Shown here in pieces: positions 16,910 through 26,900 of a DNA stretch of 64,000 bases. Source of the DNA: Actinoplanes palleronii (lineage in GTDB: Bacteria; Actinomycetota; Actinomycetes; Mycobacteriales; Micromonosporaceae); NCBI RefSeq assembly GCF_016862315.1, contig NZ_BOMS01000024.1, positions 62,001-126,000 of the forward strand, written 5' to 3'. Position numbers and translations under genes: made by a program. The notes beneath the pieces were generated by a model. The model was given only the letters and a program-made list of their open reading frames with translations. It was not told the DNA's origin and did not search any database. How positions within the stretch are numbered: the first letter of the stretch is position 1; every line of letters starts with the position of its first letter.

Positions 16910-17575
16910 TCAGCCGGCGACGGCCGCGGCGGCGATCTTCAGATCGTCGACCAGACCTCGGTAGGCCAGGTCACGATCGTCCGCGCGCAGCACCGCCGAC
17001 GGATGGATCGTGGCCAGCGCCTGGATGTCGGCGACCGGGAAGTCCTCCGGGTGCTCGGCCGCGGCGGGCCAGGGCATCAGCTGCCCGCGGGACCGGGTGA
17101 CCCGGAACGACGGACCCAGCAACGCCTTGCCCGCGGTCGCTCCGAGCAGCACCACGAGCTGCGGTTTCAGCAGGGCGAACTCGGCGACCAGCCACGGGCG
17201 GCAGGCGGCGATGTGCGTCGGGCCGGGCGTCTGATGGATCCGCCTGGTCCCCCGCAGCTCGAACCGGAAATGCTTCGCCGCATTCGTTATGTAGAGGATG
17301 CCCGGGTCGATTCCGGCGTCGTCCACCGCTTCCCGCAGCAGCCGGCCGGCCGGGCCGACGAACGGCAGGCCGTGCTGGTCCTCGACGTCACCGGGCTGCT
17401 CACCGACAAAAACGATCTTCGCCTGGGGCGCGCCCCGGCCGAAGACGGTCTGCGTCGCGTTCTCGTGCAGCTCACAGCCCTGGCAGCCGGCGGCGGCCTG
17501 CTTGAGCTCGTCGATGCTGCGCGCCTGGGACGGCACCCATTGCTGTGCGCCAGGCGGCGCTCCGGTCCCTGCCAT
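16910..17575 (-). CDS. udgX: UdgX-type uracil-DNA glycosylase
   Basis: 221 aa. Iron-sulfur uracil-DNA glycosylase, family 4-like: motif A VGEQPGDVEDQHGLPFVGPAG (residues 57-77) and motif B HPSAVLR. The insertion GTRRIHQ with His114 matches the KRRIH loop of UdgX, whose histidine forms a covalent bond to the uracil-derived abasic site, so the enzyme stays crosslinked to DNA. Cluster ligands visible are Cys31, Cys34 and Cys125; the fourth family-4 cysteine position reads His102 (NAAKHF). It acts on deaminated cytosine in DNA. It is on the recA strand but 125 bp upstream of the DUF3046 start, so independent transcription is likely. Confidence 0.88.
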   Translation of the reverse strand: MAGTGAPPGAQQWVPSQARSIDELKQAAAGCQGCELHENATQTVFGRGAPQAKIVFVGEQPGDVEDQHGLPFVGPAGRLLREAVDDAGIDPGILYITNAAKHFRFELRGTRRIHQTPGPTHIAACRPWLVAEFALLKPQLVVLLGATAGKALLGPSFRVTRSRGQLMPWPAAAEHPEDFPVADIQALATIHPSAVLRADDRDLAYRGLVDDLKIAAAAVAG

Positions 17576-17837
17576 GCGTCCGTTTTACCGGTACGCACCA
17601 CCGGCCCGCCGACCGGACCCACCCACACGGGTGACAGCCCGCCGGTTCCGAGAGGGCGAGGGTCACGCGGTCGGCCGGGTCCGGGGTGGCAGCGGCACGC
17701 GATCGGGTGTGCGTGCGTCGGGAGGCGAGTGGTGGGGGCGACTGGTCCCGGGACGGCCCCGCGGGCAGCGGCGCTCGCGAATCGGCCGGCAACGGTCGTA
17801 CCGAAAAGGGGGTCTGACGGTCGGTCCGGCGGCGGTC

Positions 17838-19184
17838 TCATCGCATCAGCGGACCTGGAGCCGTCGGGTGGACCACGGTCGTCACCGCCGTGACCAGGGC
17901 GGGGAGGTCGGGCTCCGCGAGCGGGCTGACGGTGATCCGGATGCCGGGCGGCGCGGCGATCCGGAAGAGCGCGCCGGGTGCCACCGCATAACCCGCGTCG
18001 CGCAGCGTGGCGATCGCGTGGGTCTCGTCGGGGACCGGAACCCAGACGTTGATGCCGGTCTCGCCGAACGCCGGGACGCCTTGCGCCTGCAGCAGGGTGC
18101 GCAGGGTGCGGCGGCGCACCGCATACGACCGGGCGGCGGCCGCGACCAGCTCGGTGACCTCCGGATCCTGCCAGAGCTGGAGGAGGAGCCGCTGGGACAG
18201 GGTGGAGACCCAGCCCATGCCGATCCGCATCCGGCCGGCGACCCGGGCGATCGTGGTCTCGTCGCCGGCGAGCACCGCGATCCGCAGGTCCGGCCCGAAC
18301 GGTTTGGAGGCGGAGCGGACGAACGCCCACCACCGGGTCACCGGGCCGATGCAGTGCGGTGGCTCGTCGGCCAGCTCGGCGGCGTGATCGTCCTCCACCA
18401 GAAGGATCTCGGGATGCCCGGCGAGCAGCTCGCGCAGGACCACCGCGCGAGCCACGCCGACCGCGGCGCCGGTCGGGTTCTGCGCGCGCACGGTGATCAC
18501 CACGGCTCGCGCCCCGGCCCGCAGCGCGGCGGCGAGTGACTCGGGGTCGGGACCCTGCTGGTCCACCGCGACGGGCAGCGGCCGCATGCCCAGGGCGGCG
18601 ATCAGATCGAGCAGGTTGGACCAGCCCGGATCCTCGACCGCGACCGCGTCGCCCGGCCGGAGATGCGCGGTGAGCATGCGCTCGATCGAGTCGAGCGTGC
18701 CCGCGGTGACCGCGATCGCCGCGTCGGCGACCGGGACGCCCTCGGCGAGCAGGCGCGGACGGGCCGCCTCGATCAGCTCCGGCATGGTCACCGCCGACGC
18801 ATAGCCCTGCGGCGGACCGACCTGGTCGGCGACCGCCCGCAGCGCCGGGCCGAGGGGCGGAAGGAACCGCAGGTCGGGCTCGCCCAGGGAGAGATCGAGC
18901 ACGCCGGACGGCACCGGGGGGCGCAGGACCGCGCGGGAGAGCGCCACCGGCGGGCGGAACCGGACCCGGGTGCCACGCCGGCCCTCGGTCTCGACGACGC
19001 CCCGTTGCCTCAAATCCTGATACGCCTTGGCGACCGTGGCCGGGCTGACGTGCAGCGTGCCGGCCAGCACCCGCACCGGCGGGAGCGCCGCCCCGAAGAC
19101 CCAGTCGCCACGCACCACACCGGCCTCGATGCTCGCCGAAATCGCGGCGGCGGTCTCACCGCTGACCTGATACTGTTCTGCCAC
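17838..19184 (-). CDS. MocR-type GntR/aminotransferase transcriptional regulator
   Basis: 448 aa, GTG start. Residues 1-75 are a GntR winged helix (LPPVRVLAGTLHVSPATVAKAYQDLRQRG), and the remainder is a fold-type I aminotransferase-like domain with the PLP lysine in RSASKPFGPDLR and the Asp/Tyr region LLVEDDHAAELAD. MocR proteins bind PLP and usually control a neighbouring gene. Here the divergent partner is a PNPOx-GNAT fusion, which fits control linked to vitamin B6. Repeats in the 78-bp divergent region (19193-19221) look like its operator. The C-terminal domain probably senses PLP or a PLP adduct. Confidence 0.9.
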   Translation of the reverse strand: MAEQYQVSGETAAAISASIEAGVVRGDWVFGAALPPVRVLAGTLHVSPATVAKAYQDLRQRGVVETEGRRGTRVRFRPPVALSRAVLRPPVPSGVLDLSLGEPDLRFLPPLGPALRAVADQVGPPQGYASAVTMPELIEAARPRLLAEGVPVADAAIAVTAGTLDSIERMLTAHLRPGDAVAVEDPGWSNLLDLIAALGMRPLPVAVDQQGPDPESLAAALRAGARAVVITVRAQNPTGAAVGVARAVVLRELLAGHPEILLVEDDHAAELADEPPHCIGPVTRWWAFVRSASKPFGPDLRIAVLAGDETTIARVAGRMRIGMGWVSTLSQRLLLQLWQDPEVTELVAAAARSYAVRRRTLRTLLQAQGVPAFGETGINVWVPVPDETHAIATLRDAGYAVAPGALFRIAAPPGIRITVSPLAEPDLPALVTAVTTVVHPTAPGPLMR

Positions 19185-19192
19185 AGCGACGA

Positions 19193-19221
19193 TTCTGTAC
19201 TAGTACAAGAACAAGTGCAAG
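19193..19221. promoter_or_regulatory. Candidate MocR operator
   Basis: A perfect palindrome GTACTAGTAC (19197-19206) lies in a longer near-palindrome (19193-19211), overlapping three helically phased hexamers TACAAG, AACAAG, TGCAAG (19204-19221). It is between the divergent MocR and PNPOx-GNAT starts. Direct plus inverted repeats are typical of MocR sites; binding is inferred. Confidence 0.5.
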
Positions 19222-19262
19222 TCGCCGAAGGCACGCCGCACAGCACTACCGGGGAGGCCCTG

Positions 19263-20525
19263 ATGACCGACGTCTACGCCGCTACCGACCGGACCACCGC
19301 GTCCCGGACCCGCGAGCGCATGCACTACGACCGGGAGAAGGCACATGCCATCCTCGACGAGGCGTTCGACTGTTCGGCCGGTTTTGTGGTGGACGGCGAG
19401 CCCCGCGTCCTGCCGACCCTGCACGTGCGGGTCGGCGAGACGCTCTACCTGCACGGTTCCACTGGCGGGCGGATGGCGCTGTCGGCCCGCGGCGACGGCA
19501 TCCCGATCTGCGTGAGCGTCACGCTGCTCGACGGCCTGGTCTACGCGCGGTCGCAGTTCAACCACAGCGCCAACTATCGCTCGGTGGTCGCCCTCGGCGT
19601 CGCCCGGCCGGTCACCGACCCGGCCGAGAAGGCGGAGGCCATGCGAGCGCTGGTGGAGAAGGTCGGCGCCGGCCGGGCCGCCGACAGCCGCCCGCCGACC
19701 AAGCAGGAGATGGCACAGACCAGTCTGCTGGCGCTGCCGCTGGTGGAGGTCTCGGTCCGGCTCCGCGAGCACGGCGTGGTGGACGATCCGGAGGATCTCG
19801 ACCTGCCGCACTGGGCCGGTGTGCTCCCGATCCGCCGGGTCGCCGGCCCGCCGGAGACCGATCCGGGCGTCACGACGCCACCACCGGCCTACCTGCCCGG
19901 CCGCACCTCGGCCGAGTGGCAGACGCCGGTCCTGATGGAGGGCCGGCACGTCCGGCTGGAGCCGCTCTCCCCGGCGCACGCGGCGGGACTGTTCGAGGCG
20001 CTGGACGACGAGGAGGTCTGGCGGTACCTCCCGACCCCGCGGGCACGCACCCCGGAGGACACCGCCGCCGAGATCGCGGAGGTGATCCGCGGGCAGTGGC
20101 GGGGCGACCGGGCCGGGTGGGCCCAGGTCGACCCGGTGACCGGCGTCGTGATGGGCATGACGACGTACCACGACGTCGACCCGGTGCGCCGCGCGGTCGG
20201 GATCGGGCACACCGTGCTGGGCCGCAAGTGGTGGCGGACCGGGGTCAACACCGAGGCGAAGCTGATGCTGCTGGAGCGGGCGTTCGACGTGCTCGGCGCG
20301 GCCAAGGTGTTCTGGTACACCGACATCCGCAACGAGCGCTCCCAGCAGGCGATCGCCCGGCTCGGTGCGAGCCGGGACGGGCTGCTCCGCAGGCAGCGGC
20401 TACGGCCCGACGGCTCCTGGCGGGACACCGTAGTCTTCGCGCTGACGGCGGACGAGTGGCCGGCCGTGGCGCAACGCCTGCGGGACCGCCTGGCCGCCGG
20501 CGGATCGGGGCTGGGGAGGGCGTGA
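19263..20525 (+). CDS. Pyridoxamine-5'-phosphate oxidase-like / GNAT fusion protein
   Basis: 420 aa from ATG 19263, preceded by GGGGAGG at 19251-19257. Residues 1-210 are a split-barrel flavin-nucleotide-binding domain of the pyridox-oxidase-2/Nim type (HYDREKAHAILDEAFDCSAGFVVDGEPRVLPTL, LYLHGSTGGRMA). Residues 225-420 are a RimJ/RimL-type GNAT acetyltransferase (GRHVRLEPLSPAHAAGLFEAL, IGHTVLGRKWWRTGVNTEAK for acetyl-CoA binding, NERSQQAIARLGA). Both domains look complete. It is divergent from a MocR regulator and is followed after 3 bp by leuE, so these are probably one operon. A longer upstream frame exists, but it is antisense to the MocR gene. The substrate is unknown. Confidence 0.85.
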   Translation: MTDVYAATDRTTASRTRERMHYDREKAHAILDEAFDCSAGFVVDGEPRVLPTLHVRVGETLYLHGSTGGRMALSARGDGIPICVSVTLLDGLVYARSQFNHSANYRSVVALGVARPVTDPAEKAEAMRALVEKVGAGRAADSRPPTKQEMAQTSLLALPLVEVSVRLREHGVVDDPEDLDLPHWAGVLPIRRVAGPPETDPGVTTPPPAYLPGRTSAEWQTPVLMEGRHVRLEPLSPAHAAGLFEALDDEEVWRYLPTPRARTPEDTAAEIAEVIRGQWRGDRAGWAQVDPVTGVVMGMTTYHDVDPVRRAVGIGHTVLGRKWWRTGVNTEAKLMLLERAFDVLGAAKVFWYTDIRNERSQQAIARLGASRDGLLRRQRLRPDGSWRDTVVFALTADEWPAVAQRLRDRLAAGGSGLGRA

Positions 20526-20528
20526 CCG

Positions 20529-21179
20529 ATGCTGGGCATCACTGATTTCTGGACGTACGTGCTCGGCGTGGTGGCCATCATCCTGCTGCCCGGGCCGAAC
20601 TCGATCTTCGTGCTCTCGGTCGGCGCCCGCCGGGGCGTCCGGGCCGGCTATCAGGCGGCGTGCGGTGTCTTCGTCGGCGACGCGGTGCTCATGGTCCTGT
20701 CCGCGACCGGGGTGTCCTCGCTGCTGGGGACGTACCCGCCGCTGTTCCTGGTGCTGAAGTACGCCGGGGCGGCCTATCTGGCCTGGGTCGGGGTGAACAT
20801 CATCCGGGGCGCCTGGCACGGCTGGCGGCACCGGGGCGAGGCGGCCCCCGTGGCCGAGGAGGCACCGGCCGAGATGCAGCGGCCGTTCCGCCGGGCGGCG
20901 GTGATCAGCCTGCTGAACCCGAAGGCGATCCTGTTCTTCGTCTCGTTCTTCCTCCAGTTCGTCGAGCCGGGATATCCGCATCCGGCGTGGTCGTTCCTGG
21001 TGCTCGGGGCGGTGGTGCAGTTCTTCAGCGCGCTGTACCTGACCGCGCTGATCTTCGGGGGCCGGTTCCTCGCCGGGCAGTTCCAGCGGCGACGCCGGCT
21101 GGCCGCCGGCGCTGCCACCGGGGTGGGCGCGCTGTTCGTCGGGTTCAGCATCAAGCTGGCCACCGCCAGCGTGAGCTGA
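20529..21179 (+). CDS. leuE: LysE/RhtB family amino-acid exporter, LeuE-like
   Basis: 216 aa with about six membrane helices. The N-terminal signature LGVVAIILLPGPNSIFVLSVGARRGVRAGY is the LysE/RhtB family motif. SLLNPKAILFFVSFFLQFV marks the second half, and the sequence most resembles leucine exporter LeuE. It should move leucine or related amino acids out of the cell. It begins 3 bp after the PNPOx-GNAT stop, so it is the second gene of the MocR-controlled unit. The specific substrate is by family resemblance only. Confidence 0.85.
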   Translation: MLGITDFWTYVLGVVAIILLPGPNSIFVLSVGARRGVRAGYQAACGVFVGDAVLMVLSATGVSSLLGTYPPLFLVLKYAGAAYLAWVGVNIIRGAWHGWRHRGEAAPVAEEAPAEMQRPFRRAAVISLLNPKAILFFVSFFLQFVEPGYPHPAWSFLVLGAVVQFFSALYLTALIFGGRFLAGQFQRRRRLAAGAATGVGALFVGFSIKLATASVS

Positions 21180-21247
21180 CGAGGGCGGCCTGCGCCAGCC
21201 TCTCCCTCGCGTGCTTGCCTGGTGCCAGGCGGGGCGTGGCAGACGGA

Positions 21248-23785
21248 TCAGCTGCTCCTGGCGGCGGCGGAGGTGCCCTGGGTGTCGGTGTAGAAGGTGC
21301 TCCGGACCATCTGGACCTTGCTGAGTTCGGTGGCCCAGGCGGATTCCGGGGTGGACCAGCCGAGCGCGTACGGCCGGCCGCCGGCCGTGAACCAGCGGGT
21401 GGTGGCACGGCGGAGGGCGCCCGCCTCGGTGCGGTAGCGGTACTCCCAGTCGGCGGCCTTGTGCAGCAGGGTCACCGACGCGACGGTGATCAGCGCGTAG
21501 TCACGGACCCGGCCGGTCAGCCGGAGCCGGCGGTCCTCGGCCCGGCAGCCCTTGAGCGGGTCGGTGCGGGGACGGCGGCCCACGTCCAGGCTCAGCACCC
21601 CGGTGCTGAGCGGGTCCCGGAAGCAGTACATGGTGCCGATCCGCTGGTAGGTCCAGCCGTCCGGGACCGGGATGTGGAACCCGGTCCCGTCGGTGAAGTA
21701 GGACCAGCCGGCCTGCAGGACCCAGCCGCTGACACCCCGGGCCGCGCCCCGCTTCGGGGCGACCGGGACGCCGGCGGGTGCTGTCGCGTCGCAGACCACC
21801 GGCGAGAAACCGCCGGGGCGCGGGGCACGAACGGTCGGTGACGCCCGGGGCGAGGACGGGGCGACGGCCGGTGGCCGGACCACCTCCGGCGTGGCGGCGT
21901 CCCGCTGGACCAGATGGACGCTCAGCGCACTGACGCCGAGCACGGCGACCAGCAGCAGACCCGCGACGACCAGCCGGGTCCGGGTCCGGTCCATCGGCCG
22001 GGGGCGGAACTGCCACCCGGGTGCGGACATCCGGTTCGCGCCCGGGTGACCGGAGAGCGGGGAGCGGGGAGCCGGGATCGTGTGGCCCGAGGCCTGGTTG
22101 CCGCGGCGGGACGTCCGTGGGGTCGCGGGATCGCCGGCGGCGGCCGGTTGGCGGTTCGGGCGGGGCCGGGGGCGAGGGCGGGAGGAATCCGTGCCGGTGC
22201 GGTCGGCACCGCGGCGGCCGGGATGACTGCCGGGGCCGTGGTGGATTCCGCCCGCCGCGGCCGCGGAGACCGGGGAGTAGACGTCGTCGCTGGTGAAGGT
22301 GCCGTCGATGTAGTCGTTCCCGGAGGAGTCGGCGCCGTCGGCGTAGGGGCGGGCCGACCAGTGGCCGGAGGGCAGCCACCAGCCGTCGGAGTCCCCGGCC
22401 TCCTCGGCTTCCTCGGCTTCCTCGGCTTCCTCGGTGACGAACTCATCAACCGCCGTGCCCGAACCACCGGCACCCGCACCGGCATCCGCGTCGGCATCGG
22501 CATCGGCGAAGAGGCTGGTGTCGGACAGGTCGCCGGTGCTCGCCCGGGCGGCTCGATCAGCGGGTTCGGGGTCTTCGGCGCGGACCGGTGCGCCGGTGAC
22601 ATCCCCATGGGCCATGCCCTCGGTGGCGCTGCTCTGCTGATCGCTTTCGGCCAGGGCCTTACGGCGAGGGAGGCGCGGCGCGGGCGCCGGCTTCGTTTCC
22701 CCCACGGAAGACGATCCGCCAGAGTCACCTCCGGCAGCAGCGGGACCCGCGGAAACGGGCGCCGTGGAGACGAGCGCAGTGGAAACAGCCACGGTGGAGA
22801 CGGCTGCCGTGGGGACGGGCGCGGTCGGGACGGGCTCCGTGGAGACGGGCGCGGTCGGGACGTCTCTGGTGGGGACGCCGCCGGTGTCCACGAGCGGTTC
22901 GACGGCCGGGGCCGGGCCGGGCTCCCCCCGCGCGCTCCGGCGCCGCTGTGCGGGCAGGGCCGGCTCGGCCTCCTCGATCACCGCTCGGAGCTGCCGCTCC
23001 GTCTCGCCGGCCGTCAGGCGCGCTTCCGGTTCGTACCGAAGAAGGGCTTCTAAAATCGGGCCCAGCGGCCCGGCACGCTGCGCGGGGTCGGGGGGTTCGG
23101 TGGCCAGCGCGGCAAGCGTCGCCATCGCGCTGTCCCGCGCATAAGGTGACTGCCCTTCTACCGTCGCGTACAGCGTGGCCCCGAACGACCACAGGTCCGA
23201 CTCCGGAGTGGAGGCGCCGTCGCGGGCCCGCTCCGGGGACACGTACTGCGGTGAGCCGACGATCAGCCCGGGCGTGGTGACCATGCCGTCGTCGACGAAG
23301 GTGGCCAGACCGAAATCGGTCAGCAGCACCCGGCCGTCGGAGCCGATCAGGACGTTGTGCGGCTTCACGTCGCGGTGCAGCACCCCGGCGCCGTGTGCCG
23401 CGGTCAGCGCCGAGAGCACGGCCAGGCCGACCCGGGCCGCCTCGACCGGCGGGTACGGACCCTTGGTGGTGAGCACCTGGTAGAGCGACCGGGACGCCAC
23501 ATATTCCATGACGATCCAGGACAGGCCCTGGGCGTGCACCACGTCGTAGACCCGGACCACGTGCGGATGCGTCAGCCGGGCCGCGCTGCGCGCCTCGCGG
23601 AGTGTCCGATTGTGCAGCCGATCCTTCTCGGTCGCGCTCATCCAGTCCGGTGGGACGATCTCCTTGATCGCCACGTCCCGGTCCAGCATCTGATCCCGGG
23701 CCAGCCAGACCCGTCCCATCCCACCAGCGCCGACCGGTTCCAAGAGAAGGTACCGGCCGGCGACGAGCATCTGCCTGACCGCCAT
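21248..23785 (-). CDS. Membrane-bound serine/threonine protein kinase
   Basis: 845 aa from ATG 23785 (alternative GTG 23794). Residues 10-270 are a Hanks-type kinase: glycine loop GAGGMGRV, catalytic lysine in VAIKEIV, HRDVKPHN catalytic loop, TDFGLATF, and SPQYVSPERA. A long disordered cytoplasmic linker of about 350 residues follows, including Pro/Thr/Ser/Val repeats encoded near 22740-22900 and a Glu/Ala run. One transmembrane helix (VVAGLLLVAVLGVSALSVHLV) then precedes an extracytoplasmic C-terminal domain of about 200 residues with Trp and several Cys that I do not recognise. It is likely a sensor kinase. It converges with leuE and is divergent from lhr. Confidence 0.92.
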   Translation of the reverse strand: MAVRQMLVAGRYLLLEPVGAGGMGRVWLARDQMLDRDVAIKEIVPPDWMSATEKDRLHNRTLREARSAARLTHPHVVRVYDVVHAQGLSWIVMEYVASRSLYQVLTTKGPYPPVEAARVGLAVLSALTAAHGAGVLHRDVKPHNVLIGSDGRVLLTDFGLATFVDDGMVTTPGLIVGSPQYVSPERARDGASTPESDLWSFGATLYATVEGQSPYARDSAMATLAALATEPPDPAQRAGPLGPILEALLRYEPEARLTAGETERQLRAVIEEAEPALPAQRRRSARGEPGPAPAVEPLVDTGGVPTRDVPTAPVSTEPVPTAPVPTAAVSTVAVSTALVSTAPVSAGPAAAGGDSGGSSSVGETKPAPAPRLPRRKALAESDQQSSATEGMAHGDVTGAPVRAEDPEPADRAARASTGDLSDTSLFADADADADAGAGAGGSGTAVDEFVTEEAEEAEEAEEAGDSDGWWLPSGHWSARPYADGADSSGNDYIDGTFTSDDVYSPVSAAAAGGIHHGPGSHPGRRGADRTGTDSSRPRPRPRPNRQPAAAGDPATPRTSRRGNQASGHTIPAPRSPLSGHPGANRMSAPGWQFRPRPMDRTRTRLVVAGLLLVAVLGVSALSVHLVQRDAATPEVVRPPAVAPSSPRASPTVRAPRPGGFSPVVCDATAPAGVPVAPKRGAARGVSGWVLQAGWSYFTDGTGFHIPVPDGWTYQRIGTMYCFRDPLSTGVLSLDVGRRPRTDPLKGCRAEDRRLRLTGRVRDYALITVASVTLLHKAADWEYRYRTEAGALRRATTRWFTAGGRPYALGWSTPESAWATELSKVQMVRSTFYTDTQGTSAAARSS

Positions 23786-23937
23786 CGGCACCACCCATCG
23801 TGTCGGTCATCAGGATAATCAGGGACAGACCGCCCACGGAATGACGATCACCCGGGCCCCGCGTGGGCCTCGTCGCCGGTTTCTGTCACACCCCCGGTGG
23901 AGGATGAAGCCCGGACCACGACGAGAGGACGGGTGAC

Positions 23938-26900
23938 GTGCGAGAGGTGCTCGAGAAGTTCGGACCGGCCACCCGGGAGTGGTTCACGGCCGCGTTCGCC
24001 GCGCCCACCGCCGCGCAGGCCGGGGCCTGGCGGGCGATCGGCGCGGACCGGCACGCCCTGGTGGTCGCGCCCACCGGTTCCGGCAAGACGCTTGCCGCCT
24101 TCCTCTGGTCCCTCGACCGGCTGGCCGGCGAGCCGGTCCCCGAGGAGGCCCGGCGGCGATGCCGGGTGCTCTACGTGAGCCCGCTGAAAGCCCTCGCCGT
24201 CGACGTCGAACGCAACCTGCGGGCCCCACTCACCGGCATCCGTCAGGCGGCGGGCCGCCTCGGCTTACCACCGCCGGAGATCACGGTCGGCATGCGTACG
24301 GGTGACACGCCCGCCGACGAGCGCCGCGGGTTCGCCCGCACCCCGCCGGACATCCTGATCACCACTCCCGAGTCGTTGTTCCTGCTGCTCACCTCGGCGG
24401 CGCGGGACTCCCTGCGCGGCGTCCAGACAGTGATCATCGACGAGGTGCACGCGGTCGCGGCCACCAAGCGGGGCGCTCACCTGGCGGTCTCCCTGGAGCG
24501 GCTGGACGCGCTGCTGGAGCGCCCGGCGCAGCGGATCGGGCTGTCCGCGACGGTGCGCCCGATCGAGGAGACCGCCCGCTTCCTCGGCGGGTCGCAGCAC
24601 GTCGAGATCGTCAAGCCGCCCAGCACCAAGACGATCGAGGTGTCGGTCGAGGTGCCGGTCGAGGACATGACCCGGCTCGACGAGGCGTCCGAGTCCGACG
24701 ACCTGGAGGGTGGCCGGCGCACGCCGTCGATCTGGCCGGCCGTCGAGGAGCGGGTGCTCGACCTGATCGAGGCGCACCGCTCGACGATCGTCTTCACCAA
24801 CTCCCGGCGCGGCGCGGAGCGGCTCTGTGCCCGCCTCAACGAGCTGTCCGCCGAGCGGGTGGAGCTGGCCCGGCTCGCCGAGCAGGCCACCCAGCGCGGC
24901 GAGACGGCGTGGCGCGAGGAGCCGGACCGGGGCTCCGGTCGTACCGAAGAGGGCTCTGCCATGCCGGTCGCGGTCGGTGAGATCGCCGCCGGCCTGATGA
25001 GAAACGGACAGGGTGGCGGCGCGGCAGGGATGCCGGCGGCCATCATGGCGCAGTCCGCGGCGGCCTCCGGCGCACCGGCCGTGGTGGCCCGAGCGCACCA
25101 CGGCAGCGTCTCCCGGGAGGAGCGCAAACAGATCGAGGAGGCGCTGAAGTCCGGCCGGCTGCCCGCGGTCGTCGCCACCTCGAGCCTGGAGCTCGGCATC
25201 GACATGGGCGCGGTCGACCTGGTCGTGCAGATCGAGGCCCCGCCGACGGTCGCGGCCGGCCTGCAGCGGATCGGCCGCGCCGGTCACCAGGTCGGCGCGG
25301 TCTCGCGCGGGGTGGTCTTCCCCAAGCACCGCGGTGACCTGCTCTCCTGCGCGGTCGTCGCGGAACGGATGATCGCCGGCGCGATCGAGGAGCTGCGGTA
25401 CCCGCGCAACCCGTTGGACGTGCTGGCCCAGCACGTGGTCGCGATGGTGGCGATGGACGCCTGGCCGGTCGACGAGCTGGCCGCGCTGGTCCGGCGGGCC
25501 GCGCCGTTCGCCGAGCTGCCCGAGTCGGCGCTGCACGCGGTGCTCGACATGCTCTCCGGGCGGTACCCGTCGACCGCCTTCGCCGAGCTGCGGCCCCGCC
25601 TGGTCTGGGATCGCGGCACCGATCTGCTGACCGGCCGGCCGGGCGCCCAGCGCCTCGCCGTGACCAGCGGCGGCACCATCCCGGACCGCGGCATGTTCGG
25701 GGTCTTCCTGGCCGGTTCCGAGCGCGCCTCCCGGGTCGGCGAGCTCGACGAGGAGATGGTCTACGAGTCGCGGGTCGGTGACGTCTTCCTGCTCGGCTCG
25801 ACCTCGTGGCGGATCGAGGACATCACCCCGGACCGGGTGCTGGTCACCCCCGCGCCCGGCGCCCCGGCCCGGATGCCGTTCTGGAAGGGCGACTCCCCGG
25901 GCCGGCCGATCGAGCTGGGCCGGGCCATCGGCGCCCGGCTGCGCGCCCTGGCCCGGGCCGGCGACGAGGCGGCCACCGCGGCGCTGCGCGAGTCCGGTCT
26001 GGACGAGTGGGCCGCCGGGAACCTGGTCACCTACCTGCGTGAGCAGCGGGAGTCCACCCGGCACCTGCCGGACGACCGGACCATCGTGGTGGAACGGTTC
26101 CGCGACGAGCTGGGCGACTGGCGGATGACCGTGCACTGTGTGCTCGGCGCGAAGGTGAACGCGCCGTGGGCGCTGGCGATCGCCCGCCGGCTCAGCGAGC
26201 GATACGGCGTGGACGGTCAGGTGATGCCCTCCGACGACGGCATCGTGATCCGGCTGCCGGACACCGCGGAGGAGCCACCCGGCGCTGACCTGGTCGCCTT
26301 CGACCCGGAGGAGATCGCCCAGATGGTCGAGGAGTCGGTGGGCACGTCCGCGCTGTTCGCGTCCCGGTTCCGGGAGTGCGCGGCCCGCTCGCTGCTGCTG
26401 CCCCGCCGCGATCCGCGCCGCCGGCAGCCGCTCTGGCAGCAGCGGCAGCGGTCCGCGCAACTGCTCGACGTGGCCCGCGAGTTCGCCGACTTCCCGGTCA
26501 CCTTGGAGGCCGCCCGCGAGTGCCTGCAGGACGTCTTCGACGTTCCCGGCCTGTCCGGCCTGATGCGGGAGATCGCCGGGCGCAAGGTCCGGCTGGTCGA
26601 GGCGGAGACCCAGCGTCCGTCACCGTTCGCCCGTTCGCTGCTGTTCGGATACGTCGGCGCTTTCCTGTACGAGGGGGACGCCCCGCTCGCCGAGCGCCGA
26701 GCCGCCGCGCTGGCCCTGGACGCCACCCTGCTCGGCGAGCTGCTCGGCCGGGTCGACCTGCGTGAGCTCCTCGACCCCGCGGTGGTGATCGAGACCGCGA
26801 CGCAGCTGCAGTGGCTCAGCCCGCAGCGCAGCCCCCGGGACGCGGAGGACGCCGCCGAGCTGCTCCGGCTGCTCGGTGACCTGTCCGCCGCCGAGCTGGC

